Assembly: GCA_039090855.1 (NCBI GenBank)
Contig: CM077027.1
Coordinates: forward strand, 100,854,424 to 100,918,423
Reading direction: 5' to 3'
DNA length: 64,000 nucleotides
Source: Macrothele yani
Taxonomy: Eukaryota; Arthropoda; Arachnida; Araneae; Macrothelidae
Shown here piece by piece: positions 1 to 12,665 of the stretch; positions within the stretch are counted from its first letter, which is position 1, and the number at the start of each line of letters is the position of its first letter. A model generated the notes under the pieces. It was not told the DNA's origin, ran no database searches, and saw nothing but the letters and a program-made list of their open reading frames with translations. The position numbers and the translations under genes were made by a program.

Positions 1-1224
1 CTTTTGTGTGATGACTCACATAAAATCAAAGCATAATTGCGATGAAATTTCAGTACGCTGTTCAGCTCCCACAGTAGATAAATCCTATGGAAAATGGTTA
101 TCATCAGCACTCATGCACAGGATTTGTTTGTCACAATTTTCAAACAATAACTTCCGTGGAAATTGGCCAGTTTGGATGGAATTCCTAATTACAAGGTGTG
201 GTAGCTTTTTTTTTTTTTGAAGAAATTAACAAACAAAACAACACACACACACACGAAATATATAACCGATCAATTAATTCATGCTAAGGGATTCGTAAAG
301 AAAACAACTTAGTATCGCACAGAACACTGTTGCTTTTGCAAACCCACACTTTTTACAGGTACGAAATTTTTGGCTTTTAGAAAAGACTGAATTTTAAAAT
401 ATCCGGATTTTGACAGCACAAGTTTTTAATCTAGGGAGCGATGAAATTTTTTTTTTTTTTTCACTTTATATGTTAGAAAAAAAAAACCCATTGGTTTTGT
501 AACTTCTATCAAACAGAACAGCGTGGTATTTAGAGATTTTAATTTTCTAAAACAAAATACATGTATTCTAAATTATGTCATGTTAGGGGCCATACCCCCC
601 CCCGAGATATAGGATTGGAATTAAAACCCCGGTTCCAACGTTTTGTGCATGGCTATGTTACAAAGAGAGCAAGGGACGAGATGGGGAGGAAATCGCCGAC
701 AAAGTGGCCGCATCATTTCCCATGACGTCTAATGTAAAGACAACTTAGATCTTGTTCCGGCAAAACACATTGTGTTAGTTTACTGCAGGAGAGAGGAGTT
801 GTTTTTCCAGATTATTTTTGCAATGGAATAACTACAAAAGCTGTATTTGGTAAAATGGAGGAATAAAGAGGAACAGGAAAAGAAGACAGAACTATAAAAC
901 CAGTGCTATTTGGAAGTATAAAGGTGCCGCTAAAGGGGTCGGATTTAGTAATACTTAACACTGCTGCAAGGCATCGATGGGCCGTTGAGAAATAGTGGGG
1001 AGGGAGGGAGGGGGTCCCAGGAGACAGATGATGCTCATAACTAAAATCTAAACCTTTATTTCTTGATGATAGACTCCCAGTTCATCTTGGCTTCCCTAGC
1101 TGACCAGCTCGATTGGATAACTCCGTAGCCGTTATTTTTTCCTCTGCAAATTGCATCTCTTTAAAATGTTACTATAGCAGTTTTGCTTGCGCTTTTTTTT
1201 TTTTTTTTTTTTCAAAGTGCCAAT

Positions 1225-1400
1225 AAATTTAGTATAAGGGTCATTCCATGTCAAATCACCCACCCATCTCAGATTTTTGTGTAAATTGGTACAAAGTATT
1301 GTACTGGTGAGATGTGAAACTTGTTAAAATTTTAGATCAGTCGGTCCAGTAGATCGTGAGTAATGCCACTTTAATAAATATTGGGTAGCTCAGCCTTTAA
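1225..1400. repeat. Possible DNA-transposon terminus
   Basis: The run starting GGGTCATTCCATGTCAAATC followed by a CACCC tract resembles the end of a widespread invertebrate repeat. I found no inverted partner in the window, so it is either one surviving end or coincidence. It could also be intronic sequence of no special origin. Confidence 0.3.
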
Positions 1401-2393
1401 AGTTTTCGTGCTATGAGTTTTCACAACTACACTGTAGGGAAGGGGGGGGGGAATCATAACTTCACAAATAACTGCTGCAGCTACATATTTTTTTTTCTTA
1501 AATGATCTGCATGATCCATACATTTGGGAACAACTTGCTACTGCACATTTTCAGAATTAAAAAAAACAACACTTTTTTAAAAATTTAATGGCAAAAGACA
1601 TGAAAAAATGAGGCCACATTTTTATTAAACAAAACAATTTTTTTCAAAATGAGCCCCCACTTCAAATTTGCTAGAAAATATTTTTATGTGTGTATTATAA
1701 CATAACCTTTCAGCAGGAGAAAAAAAAATATCCGAAATGGCATGTTTTATATATATGGAACATTCCGACATATTACCCAATTTTTTAATTAAGTGGTTGC
1801 TTGACCATTTTATACACCTTTCCCCACCTCATAGTTTAATCGTATCGGTGAGTAGCTCAAAACAATTTTTATTTATCCTTATGTGCCACCATTTTAGATA
1901 TAGATTCATTTTTCTTTTCTGCGACAGGCCAAAAAATAGGGCCTCACAATGGTTTTGAAAAAAAAGGCAATTGCTTTCCCTCTTATTGTAGATCATAAGT
2001 TTTCGTTTTCACTACCTTAAAGAGGACATTTTAGTATGTGTAATAACTATGGCTAGTAGTTTTCGGCTATGGAGAATGAGTGCGCGAGCACGCGCACGCA
2101 TACATGTACGTTTCAGATCATCAGCAAATAATTTATTTTGGATCTTTAGATTTTTTTCGTAAGTACATAGTACATAAACTCAACAAGGAGAAATATTCTA
2201 CTTTCATATTACATGTGCGATCAAATAAAAATAATTTAACCTGTTGAATGTTAAGTTGTAATAAGGTACAGGAATTTTCTTTAGTTAATTTTTCATCCAG
2301 TGCATGTAAATACTTTTAAGAAAATGAAAAAACAAACGAACGTCCAACCTATATTTCTTTATATCAATAATTAAATGTTTGCCTTAAGTACTA

Positions 2394-2613
2394 ATGAATA
2401 ATGAGCCAGTTTGTGATGAATATTCTGCGGAATTCCCATGTATTGCAAAATCTTCAAAAAATGAAAAATATGCATTTTGCACTACGTGTCGATGTAATTT
2501 CAGCGTTTCACATGGTGGAAGGAATGATATCACTAATCATATTTCTAGTGCAAAGCATAAATCTAATGTCGACTGCGTGGAAAAAAAAATACGAAATTAA
2601 CTTCCTTTGTTAA
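2394..2613 (+). pseudogene. N-terminal zinc-finger fragment of a hAT/DUF4371-type transposase
   Basis: The 68-codon frame reads YAFCTTCRCNFSVSHGG followed by NHISSAKH. This is the Cys-x2-Cys ... His-x5-His finger typical of the N terminus of domesticated-looking hAT/DUF4371 transposases of animals. At the A9 run (2582-2590) the frame breaks; a second frame continues TKLTSFVKSYYELDAIR, the usual sequel in this family, then stops. No transposase core follows, so this is a dead fragment. The family call rests on the motif pattern only. Confidence 0.55.
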
Positions 2614-3027
2614 AAGTTATTATGAACTGGATGCGATTCGTGAAAAATGTTCACTTCGTTATTAATTGAGCATAATTTACCAATTAGTGTCCCTCAGTCA
2701 CTTATTTATTTCATTTTTTTTATTTGACTGTCTCATTGTCAGTCACTCCGTACGATAAACCTAGCATGAAAATGGTTCATTTTTGAAAACGATTTGTTCC
2801 ATGACAGCGTGGGATACGATCCTATGGGATCATAATGATAGCATAAGTAATGAGAAATTATGTATGGGTTCTATTTCAATTGAAATAAATGTGGCAATAA
2901 ATTCAAACATCTCAATAAATTCAACTTTTTTTTTCAATTAAAAGTTGACACTTGATTTAGGTAACAGTTTTTTTAATCGATATGTTCGGTACATCTAATC
3001 AATATGCGCAACAAGTATTTTCAGTGA

Positions 3028-3062
<35 letters not shown>

Positions 3063-4004
3063 GATTTCGGTTACTTAAAAGTTGGCAAATATGCGCTAAG
3101 AGTGGAGATTGGGGTTTTTTTTTTTGGCTAGTACATTTGATCTTGAAATTTCTCCCCCTGATGCAGCTAATATATAATATTTTTGGCATTAGCAGGGGAC
3201 TCCTTTCATCATGCCCAACAAAATTACAGTTCAGCAGTTAATTTGACAAGGCAGTACTTGGCAACTTCCATGCTTTATTGTAACAGAAACATCCATAATA
3301 AGCTCTCGTGATATTATGAGCCTAACTTGAACTTTTGACAACAATCTGCACTGCACTAAGCAGTAGACATGAAAGCCAACCATCACGGTAGCAAATAATT
3401 TTGGCAACTAAAATATTTAAGAAACATATTACTCTAATATTTCTTTCTTTTACAATCACTCTATTCAAATTCGAAACTGTCTGAATAGCCTAACACTACA
3501 GATTTCGGCTGCATAATTTATTCTAGATAGAGAGACACTAAATAAATGATTCCATACCGGAAACAAACAAGTTTTAAGAAAAGGTCAGCTCGAGTTTAAA
3601 GAGGTGTCAACAAGTTTCGAACAGCTGCAGCTGATGTTCTAACTACTGTAAATGATATGGCGGTCCACTAATGATAAAAACTGTTCTCACAAGAATAACA
3701 ATTGACCAAGAATGTCATTTAATAACCAGCTGCCTAATACATGCTACCAGACAAACTTAACCATGTTACAACACATATACTATTTTCAATAAGCTGGAAA
3801 GCAAGGCTCTAGTGACAGATGTACATCTCTCATGGATATCAATAACAATTTAACTATTTTCCTAACTGCACACTACAGAGCTTTAAAAATTGGACCCGTT
3901 TTAAAGAAACCAATGTTCCCTCTTATTTAGGAGCACACTACAGTGAACATGTTACATGAATCAACGGGAGACCTGTGTTGTCAGATGACATTAAAAAACC
4001 CACC

Positions 4005-4079
4005 AAATATTTGAATACAGGTTCCCAAAATTAGTGAATGCTTACAACAGGGCAATTTTGGGGACCTGTATTCAAATAC
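4005..4079. repeat. Hairpin, about 25-bp stem
   Basis: Bases 4007-4032 (ATTTGAATACAGGTTCCCAA...) and 4054-4079 are near-perfect reverse complements around a loop of about 21 bases. It may be a tiny foldback MITE or a chance inverted duplication; nothing else supports a function. Confidence 0.6.
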
Positions 4080-5258
4080 TCACACACTCCAAAAAAACAC
4101 ACCTCCACTTGGATATTTTAATTAAAAAGTTTTACAAGGCTGTTATTATAAAAAACTCCCACCTTCCTTACTGCGGGTTTATGCAATGTGTTGATTGTGC
4201 TTAGCTCACAATGAAAGTGGAATTTGAGCTCCTTTGATACATGCAGGGCAGTTTTTGAAAACCACAGAGTGCAATTGAAAAATATGTTATCTCATCATTA
4301 ACACTGTGCAGCACATGAATTTCTTACAACATAATATCACATGAAATAGTAACTGTCCAAGCACCAGTCAATATTATTAAACTAGAATTGTAATGGTTAC
4401 TGCACAAACTTGTAGGATTCACAGTTAGTTATTTCTTGAATGTTTATACAGGGAGACAATAAATAGCAAGAGTTACAATTAAAAATAGTTCAAAAAGCAC
4501 AGGTTTCATTTAACAACTTTTGTGTTGTCATGCCTAAACTCTCCAGATTCTAATTGAGATTTAACGTCATGTCTTTTGTTGTAGGTTCGAGGGTGTTCAG
4601 CAATCAGGATACGATCGTTGCACTTTTCCAAAATGGAAAACATCAGCATGACATGAAATTACTGGGTGTTTCCCCAACAAACATTTTTTAAGGCTCTAAA
4701 AAGTATCTAAGATCTACACCATGTTGGGAACCATTCTGGAAAAGTAGCCTATAGTTAAGACACACAAGAACCAGAAATTCATCAAAAAATGAGCCTCACA
4801 AAATTTGATAAGGCTGACATGCAGAATTGTATGTGAAATAAAATGACAAACAGCAAAGACCTTAGGATAAGGCCTTAAAACTCCAAATAGGGGCAACTGT
4901 TAATCCCACAGAATGAACATGTCAGGCTGCAGAGATGCCGTGCAGCAGGACAAAATTGGCGAAACAATTATTTTCACAAATGAGAAGTTGTTTACGATGG
5001 AGCAAGTGAATAATTGGCAGAATGATATGAAGTGGTAATTTCAAGCCCTGAACTAATCTTCATGATAATCTTCCATTGCTACTCATTGCCAAAATACCAA
5101 ACCTGTAGTTTAGGAGGGAAGTTCTGCAAATGAAAAATGTCTTTTGTGTTTTATCAATAATGTAGTGAAAGCCAACAAACAAAGTAGTTATTGTCATGCA
5201 ATTTTGGAGTCTGTACTACTTCCCTGGACTCAATGCCCTATGGAGCCAAATAACATCT

Positions 5259-6105
5259 TATACAAATTTTGAAGATGACAATCCGATTTTTGGCGTAAAT
5301 GTGACAAGGATGGTAAGTCAGATAATATCCGAAAACTTTAAAATTTTCATCGTCCAGGAGCGGGACTCGAACCCGCGTCTCCCAGAAAACGCCTAGGTAT
5401 GCTAACCACTACACCACCCAGAACGACCAAGTTTCAAGTTTCCGATCAATTTGAATTTAACCATCACAGGATTCGCTAGTTGAAGCAACCGGCATTCATG
5501 TTTAGCGAATCTGGAGGTTAATAATCCTATCCCGTGATTGCCCGGAGAAGCAGATAAATCATGAAAGAAATACGGGATTACGCCATATAATACAAATTTT
5601 GAAGATGACAATCCAATTTTTGGCGTAAATGTGACAAGGATGGTAAGTCAGATAATATCCGAAAACTTTAAAATTTTCATCGTCCTGGAGCGGGACTCGA
5701 ACCCACGTCTCCCAGAAAATGCCTAGGTATGCTAACCACTACACCACCCAGAATGACCAAGTTTCAAGTTTCTGATCAATTTGAATTTAACCATCACAGG
5801 ATTCGCTAGTCAAAGCAACCGGCATTCATGTTTAGCGAATCTGGAGGTTAATAATCCTATCCCGTGATTACCATCACAGGATTCGCTACTTGGTCGTTCT
5901 GGGTGGTGTAGTGGTTAGCATACCTAGGCGTTTTCTGGGAGACGCGGGTTCGAGTCCCGCTCCAGGACGATGAAAATTTTAAAGTTTTCGGATATTATCT
6001 GACTTACCATCCTTGTCCCATTTACGCCAAAAATCGAATTGTCATCTTCAAAATTTGTATTATATGGCGTAATCCCGTATTTCTCTCATGATATTTCTTC
6101 ATAAC
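5259..6105. repeat. tRNA-derived SINE cluster: two direct copies plus one inverted copy
   Basis: Two copies of a unit (starting at about 5260 and 5591, period about 331 bp) lie in minus orientation, and a third lies in plus orientation from about 5890. Each has a tRNA-like head with box A (TGGTGTAGTGGTTAGCATA) and box B (GGTTCGAGTCC), then a body starting GATGAAAATTTTAAAGTTTT. The head folds as a cloverleaf: 7-bp acceptor stem (TCGTTCT/AGGACGA), 5-bp anticodon stem (CCTAG/CTGGG) and good T-arm. It looks most like tRNA-Asp/Glu. Position 33 of the anticodon loop is C instead of U and the body follows the head directly, so these are SINEs and not tRNA genes. A diverged fourth copy lies at 56471. 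The head-to-head arrangement of the third copy points to local inverted duplication. Confidence 0.8.
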
Positions 6106-6575
6106 ATCTTATATTTCATCATGCACACTTACATCAGTATTAAAATTATCAAAACCCGTAGTTGAACTACTCTGAACAGGGGCAAAGCAGAACTTATTCC
6201 AACAAAAAGTATGGCTGACTAGTTCTTGTGCTCACCATTAACATTACACAGTTAATCTCAAATTTTGAGATATGGCAATAAGTTAAGTAAATGGAATCAA
6301 GTTTTAAAATTGAAAGAAAGTCCCCTCCATAACTACTTTTCCAGTTTGAGGTCTTGTGTCGAAAACAGCACTGGCAAACATAAACATAAGTAGCTAACTG
6401 ATTAGCAAAAGTCTGAATCCTAAACAGACCTACACATAATCAATGAAAAATCACATGCTTTACTAACACTAAATATCACCAAGTCATGCACTTGATAAGA
6501 TGAACTATGCAATGGATTAAATCCAAAGAGTACAGTTGAAAACCGTCTAGGCACGTTAAAATTTGTTCACTAAAA

Positions 6576-6622
6576 TACACTAGTGCTTTCGAAACCTTAA
6601 AGTGGCTTCTTCATCAGGTGTA
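6576..6622 (-). ncRNA. Hammerhead-ribozyme-like motif (Penelope-type terminal repeat candidate)
   Basis: Read on the minus strand: UACAC, then CUGAUGA, an extra A, a hairpin GAAGCC/GGUUUC with a 7-base loop ACUUUAA, then GAAA, a 4-base GCAC loop closed by A-U, then A and GUGUA. This gives stem I of 5 bp, stem II of 6 bp (one G-U), a one-pair stem III and a potential cleavage site after CUA. Very short stem III is known for hammerheads in Penelope-like retroelements. The one flaw is the extra A after the conserved CUGAUGA. No reverse transcriptase is recognisable nearby, so this would be a relic terminal repeat. Activity is inference. Confidence 0.45.
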
Positions 6623-7702
6623 GTAAAAAAGGTAAAAGTTAAAAAACACACTTCACAAAATGACCCTACAAGGTCAGATGACAAACAACACACCTTTTGT
6701 AATGGTTGAGTGCAGGTGCACAGAAGCATCCTGGGTAACTCAAAAAATCTGTTGGTGACGATGTCAGCTGGAAAGAGCAGGTGCGGTTTTTGGTGAAGAC
6801 TAGATAATTAACGCAGTTCAAGTTTATGGCTCTGGTCCGGACCCCGTTGACAACTCATGAAAAATAGTCTCTTCGCTATCCAAGGGTAAGGTAGAATCAT
6901 GGGAGGTTCGTCAGAACAGTAGGTGTTTGACTAACCTTCTCCTACATACTTAAGTTTTGAAGAGAGGAGTGTTAATCTTTACAGCTATCCCTCACTGAAA
7001 AGTGGCTGAACTATATACATTTTGATGATTTCAATAAAGCAAACACTGAAACTTTTCAAAAGGGCAGGTATAATTTCAATAATGAATCTTTCCTAAAATT
7101 GAAAGCACCTACCCCTAGAATGAATCCTTAGCCACCAAAATCTACACAATTTATCACCCCCCCCGAAATAAAAATATGATAAAAATATTGTATCTCATTG
7201 TATTTATGCATATGTGATTGCATGGAAGAATCCAACAAGATAAGCCGAGCTTGTCACAATTAAAATGCACTCAATTTGTAGTTTTTTTATATTAATACTA
7301 TTTTCCAGATGAGATGTTTAAACTGAATTGTACAAAATGCAAACACACAATGTCATTTTTCAAAATAAATGTGTCAGAAAACAAAATTTATTTCACTCCT
7401 GTGCACTCAAACTTTAAGGGATTTCCAACTGAGCTAAATTTGGTTGGTTGGTTGGTTGTTTGATTTTTATGGCGCATGGGCCATTATTGGCCAAAGAGCG
7501 CCAGAGACGAGACAGACAAGCAAACAGTAATAAAAACGTGGTAAAAAGCTTAAAATCTGGCTGATCATGTAAAACTGAAAAATGAGAATGATGGAAGGGT
7601 TAAAAAGATAATGAAACATAAAGTATTAAAAACATGATACAATGATTAAAATCTAGCTGATTCAGTAAAACTGAGAAATGAGGATGATGATAAGGCTAAA
7701 AC

Positions 7703-10700
7703 CTAGATACGTTTAAAATAGTCAATTTGTTTAAAAAATGAAAAAACAGCAACAGTATTGCAGTGGTCATTGAGGACCCGCTGCAGTGTAGCGGCGTCCT
7801 CGGTCAACAAATGAGAATGAAAGAAATGAAAACGTACATCACGAAAACGAACACCGGTACACAGAAGATGAGTGACTGTGAGTCGGCAATTGCACGTCTC
7901 GCACATCGGCGCATGTCGCCACACAGCCAAAAGCGGTGAGTGAAACGACAATGCCCAATGCGGAGACGCGCAAGCACCACTTCCTCCCTACGGTTCCGAC
8001 GATATGTGGATTTCCAAATTTCAAGATCAGGTTTGATACGATGCAGTTTATTTTCCACCTGTTGGTCCCACAGACCTTGCCACGTTCGCTTGATATGGTC
8101 GCGAACCAGAAATCCCGGTGAAACAGTGGCAAGGGTGTGACGACCAAAGAGGAAGCAGATCTAGCTGCCGCATCAGCACACTCGTTACCTGAGATTCCGA
8201 CATGCCCGGGAATCCAACAAAATTGTATCTGGACACCGGCCTCGAGCAAAGAACAAAGAAGCCTTCGTACGGTAAGAAGAAAAGGGTGGTCCCAGCAGTC
8301 CAACGATGACAGTGACTGTACAACACTCAAAGAATCAGTGTACACCGCAGCCCGTTGATGAGAGCCCGACTGAACATGAAGCAATGCAAGATACACAGCA
8401 TGCATCTCCGCCGAAAACACCGTGGCCTCAGCTGGGATCCGCGCTACTGACACGTCATCTACACAGACAGCCGCGGATCCAACAATTCCATGCATCTTGG
8501 AGCCATCAGTGAAAATGGGAGTGTAGTCAGAATTGAGGTCACGGTGCTCAGCGAAGAGCTGCTGGTACACTGACGCAGGGGTTGAGGATTTATCGAAAGA
8601 TGTAAAGGTCGTATCAACCATGACACCAAGTGGGTGCCATGGAGGGCCCCCAAAGCCCCTGGTATCTCCAACAAGTGACAAGTCGAGCCCTACATCATGG
8701 GCTATGGTCGCCATACGAAGACCGAAAGTTGAAATGCAGGAGGGCCGGCTCCCGAATAGCGAGCATGCTGAGGATGAAAAACTGCATCGTATAAAGGATG
8801 GTCTGGAAGAGATCTAAGTTTCAAGTAGAATTGAATAGACAGCTGCAGACTGCGTAATTCAAGCGATGGTTCGTTCGCGTCAGCGTAAAGGCTGGGAATT
8901 GGAGATGTTCGAAATGCTCCCGAACAAAGACGCAGTGCTTGATGGTGAATAGTGTCCAAAGGCCGGAGAACGGAACGACGAGCAGAGCCATACACGATAC
9001 AACCATAATCCAGTTTTGACCGTATTAGAGAATGATAAATGCGAATCAACGACACCCTGTCTGCGCCCCATGAGACTCTCGAAAGGATCTTAAGAATAGA
9101 TAGAGCCCGCAGACAGGAAATCGTGAGCCGCCGAACGTGCGCACGGAACGTAAGCGCACGGTCAACGGTCAGTCCAAGGAACTTGGTCTCCAGCAAAACT
9201 GGTATGGCTGCACGGTCTAAAAACCGCTCTGGGTCAGGATGGATGCCGCGCCTCCGGCAGAAATGGACACACGCTGTCTTGTCGGGAGAAAGAACGAAAC
9301 TATTGCTATTCGCCGCTTTAAAGATTTGGTTAATCGCAGACTGCAACTGCCTTTCAATAAAATTCATGCTGGATGACGAGCAGAAAATGTGTAAATCATC
9401 AACATAAACTGTAGCCGAAACCGCAGGAGGAAGATTTGTTAAGAGACAATTAATGCGAAGGATGAACAATGTGACAGATAAAATGCAACCTTGAGGAACA
9501 CCTTGTTCTTGATGGAATGGTGCCGAGAGCGTCGCACCCAGGCGCACCTGGAACACCCGATTGCGAAGAAAATTTACAAGGAAGGTTGGAAGATTTCCTC
9601 GCAACCCGCACGCGTGGAGGTCACGAATAATACCGTATCGCCACGCTCGATCATAGGCTTTCTCAATGTCAAAAAATACAGAAACCAGGTGCTGCCTACG
9701 CACGAACGCCTCGCGCACAGATGTCTCAAGGTGCACGAGAGGATCGTGAGGTGAACGATGACGGCGAAAACCGCTTTGTGATGGTGAAAGTACTTGATGG
9801 TATTCTAAAAAATGAATTAACCGGGAATTAACCATGTGTTCAAGAACTTTACACAGACAGCTAGTGAGAGCAATTGGACGATAACTAGAGGGAGACTTAG
9901 GATCCTTGCCAGGTTTGGGAAAAGGCAGAACAAAAGCTTTTCGCCAAGATTCCGGGAAACTGTGCTCCGACCAAATACGATTATACAAGATTAAGAGATT
10001 CTCAAGAGACGACAGAGAGATGACGGAGCATGTGATAGTGGATTCCATCGGGACAGACAGATGTAGCGCCGGACCGATGCAGAGCCACCCTGAGTTCTAC
10101 CATGCTGAAGGGGGAGTTATATTCCTTGTCGAGAAAAGGCGCAAAGGAGATTCTCTGGCGTTCCGCAGTGGATTTTATTCTTTGAAAAGAAGTAGGATAC
10201 GCCAGGTCACTCGACACGGAGGCAAACGCCTCCCCTAAACAATCGGCAATCTCCCCGACTCCAGCATATGTGCAGCCGTTACTCTCGAGAATGGAGATCT
10301 GGTGAGAGCTGTAGTTACCCCGGATCTTACGAATCTTGTCCCACACACTTTTCGAACTGGCACGTGAAGTGAGAGATGACACATACTGGATCCAAGACTC
10401 CCTCTTGCTACGTCGACGCACCAACCGAGCAAAAGATTTTGCTCGTTTGAATGTAACGAGATTAGCATCGGTCGGATAACGCCGAAACGTAGACCAGGCC
10501 TTATGTTGAGCTCTCCTAGCCGCTGCGCATTCAGGGGTCCACCAAGGCTTCGGACTTCTAGAGAGTGTCGTAGATGTTTTTGGTATAGAAAGATCAGCTG
10601 CCTGAAGAATACAATTTGTGACTTCAAGAACCGCTGCGTTGATTGACTCTTGGGTCACCATTGTAGAAGATATCACTGCTGACGGTGTGAAGACCTCCCA

Positions 10701-11403
10701 TCTCGCACGCTCCATCCTACACCGAGGAGGGCGCGAGGCAGAAGATGGTAAGTTCGCATGATGCGAGAGCAAAATCGGAAAATGGTCGCTCCCGTGGAGG
10801 TTGTTACACACCGTCCACGAACAGTCAGCAATAATCAATGGTGATCCCAAGGCCAAATCGATCGCACTGAAAGATCTTGTCGGCTCATGGAAGTACGTGT
10901 CAGCACCGGTGTTAAAAAGGCACAAAGAGGCCGAGGACAGAAGAGACTATGCGACGACTTCTTGTGCTGATGCTGACACTACCCCACAAATAATGATGGG
11001 CATTGAAGTCACCCAGTAAAAGAAAGGGTGAAGGCAGCTGATCGACCAATCTCTCCAGAACAGAGACGCTTACGTTCTCGTCTGGCGGCAGATAGACACT
11101 GCAGACAGTAAGAGGTACAGGCATAGAAATACGAACCGCCACGGCCTGCACAGTTGTGGAAACCGCGACGGAAGATACCGGAACCCTGTGAGGGACGAGA
11201 ATAGCGACACCCCCACAGGCTATATTTCCAGACGCGTTATCTGTCCGAAATGCACTGTAGCCTCGAACTGAAAGCAGGTCTGATGGTTTAAGTTTTGTTT
11301 CCTGTAAACAAAAGCACACCGGAGAGTAGAACGAAAGCAGATGTTGCACTTCATCAAAACTCGTCCGAAAACCTCGACAGTTCCACTGAATGATTGATGC
11401 CAT
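7703..11403 (-). pseudogene. LINE ORF2 (endonuclease-reverse transcriptase-RNase H), frameshifted
   Basis: The reading starts MASIIQWNCRGFRTSF at 11403. The APE-type endonuclease shows QETK, GGVAILV and LLGDFNAHH. The frame shifts near 10915 (T-run) and again near 10045. The reverse transcriptase (about 10048-8702) keeps FFDIEKAYDRAW, QGVPQGC and the catalytic YVDD. RNase H (about 8500-8090) keeps FTDGS, SAEMHAVYLAL, YTDSLS and NECADAAAR, so all four acidic residues are present. Further shifts near 8050 and 7940 separate RREEVVLARLRIGH and the C-terminal CETC...H motif. In a working element the enzyme nicks the target and primes cDNA synthesis there. All catalytic motifs survive, so the lesions are few and probably recent; some could be assembly errors in homopolymers. 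Confidence 0.88.
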
Positions 11404-11432
11404 GGTTAGAAATGAAATGAAAATGAAGATGT

Positions 11433-12665
11433 TTAAACAAAGTCAGGCTCCATCGCCTCTGGTGGGGGTTCCCCCAGATCTGGAGGCGTGTGACCAGGGG
11501 CCAAGATGGTAGCATGCTTTGTCCCAAGTGTCTTAACAGGAGGCGCACGACGTTGAGTCGTTTCCTGAGATTTTGGAGAAGAAATGCTTTTCATATCCTG
11601 GGCTTTGGTTTTCTTGCTAGAAGAAGTGGCCTGAGTTCCCTTGTTGGTGGTGGGATGAGTCTGCTTCGGCGAAGTGGTGGGTGGCGCTTTCAGACCCCTA
11701 GCTCGAGACTGGAGTACCTCCAGTCCGGCTGCGATGATTTCGTTCACATTGTATGGACATTTAAGGGGGATCTGAATGTCGGTCTGAATGGCTACCGTTG
11801 ATTTGGCAACCACCACTGAAGCGTATGATCGCCGATCAGATGTAACAGGAACCACTTTTCTTCTGGCCTCAGGATAGGAAATATTTTCCACTGTTTTAAT
11901 CCTTTGGATTTCCTTCTCCTCCTTCCACTTGGGACAATCTTTGGCTGATGCCGCGTGTGAACCCTTGCAGTTCACACAAAACTCGGCCTCGGCCACACAT
12001 TCCTGCAAAAGATGTTCTGTGGCACCACAGCGTGCACACCTAGGATTGCTCCTGCACGACTGCTGAGAATGGCCATAAGACTGGCACCTAAAACATCTCA
12101 AAGGGTTAGGGATGTACGGGCGTACCTCGAGGTGGAGATACCCTGCCTTGATGGATGTAGGCAGGGAAGGGCAGTTGAAAGTCAAGATAATATTCCAGGA
12201 TGGGACAAACTGCCCATTCCTCCTGAAAGAAATGCGTCGCACACCCGTAACATGTTGGCTTCTCAGTTCATCGAGAAGTTCATCCTCAGTGCAATCAATA
12301 AGATCCCGAGAGGAGACAACACCTCGAGATGAATTTAGGTACCCATGAGGTGTTATTTTAACAGGAGTCTCAAGCAGCGTGGTGGTGTTAAGAAGTGTCG
12401 TACTGTAGGCCACAGTGGACATCTCTACAAGAAGATCTCCAGATTGGAGCTTCTTTACGCTCTTAGGAGAGCTTGCGATGGATTGAAGAGCTTTATTGAT
12501 CCAAAATGGACTTTTGGCACTCAAAGGCTTTGAAGGGTCCAATGAGTGCACAAAAAAGAAACGAGCATTAGAAGAATCAGGAACATGTTTTTTTGCGGAA
12601 GGGGATGAGCCTTCCTCCATACCTCTTTTGGTTGTTGGTTCGTGGGAAACAGAATTGAGAGCCAT
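11433..12665 (-). CDS. LINE ORF1 protein (Gag-like, three CCHC zinc knuckles)
   Basis: This frame is intact. It is open from 12851, but I chose the Met at 12665 (MALNSVSHEPTTKRG) because upstream residues look like translated UTR; from there it is about 410 residues. The N-terminal half carries a degenerate RRM-like region (DELLDELRSQHVTGVRRI and NCPSLPTSIKAGYLHLEVRP). Three adjacent zinc knuckles follow: CFRCQSYGHSQQSC, CARCGATEHLLQEC and CVNCKGSHAASAKDC. The tail is Ser/Thr/Pro/Lys-rich. ORF1 proteins of this type coat the LINE RNA and take part in the ribonucleoprotein. It stops at 11433, about 30 bp before ORF2 starts. Confidence 0.88.
   Translation of the reverse strand: MALNSVSHEPTTKRGMEEGSSPSAKKHVPDSSNARFFFVHSLDPSKPLSAKSPFWINKALQSIASSPKSVKKLQSGDLLVEMSTVAYSTTLLNTTTLLETPVKITPHGYLNSSRGVVSSRDLIDCTEDELLDELRSQHVTGVRRISFRRNGQFVPSWNIILTFNCPSLPTSIKAGYLHLEVRPYIPNPLRCFRCQSYGHSQQSCRSNPRCARCGATEHLLQECVAEAEFCVNCKGSHAASAKDCPKWKEEKEIQRIKTVENISYPEARRKVVPVTSDRRSYASVVVAKSTVAIQTDIQIPLKCPYNVNEIIAAGLEVLQSRARGLKAPPTTSPKQTHPTTNKGTQATSSSKKTKAQDMKSISSPKSQETTQRRAPPVKTLGTKHATILAPGHTPPDLGEPPPEAMEPDFV

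Noticed and set aside
5350..5428. Functional tRNA gene (minus strand, Asp/Glu-like cloverleaf)
   Set aside because: It has an unusual anticodon loop with C at position 33, repeats in three local copies plus a diverged fourth, and is followed by a constant body sequence. SINE heads explain this better.
7936..9754. Plus-strand ORFs across the LINE (94, 122, 87, 110 codons and others)
   Set aside because: These are shadows of the minus-strand ORF2, whose catalytic motifs are clear.
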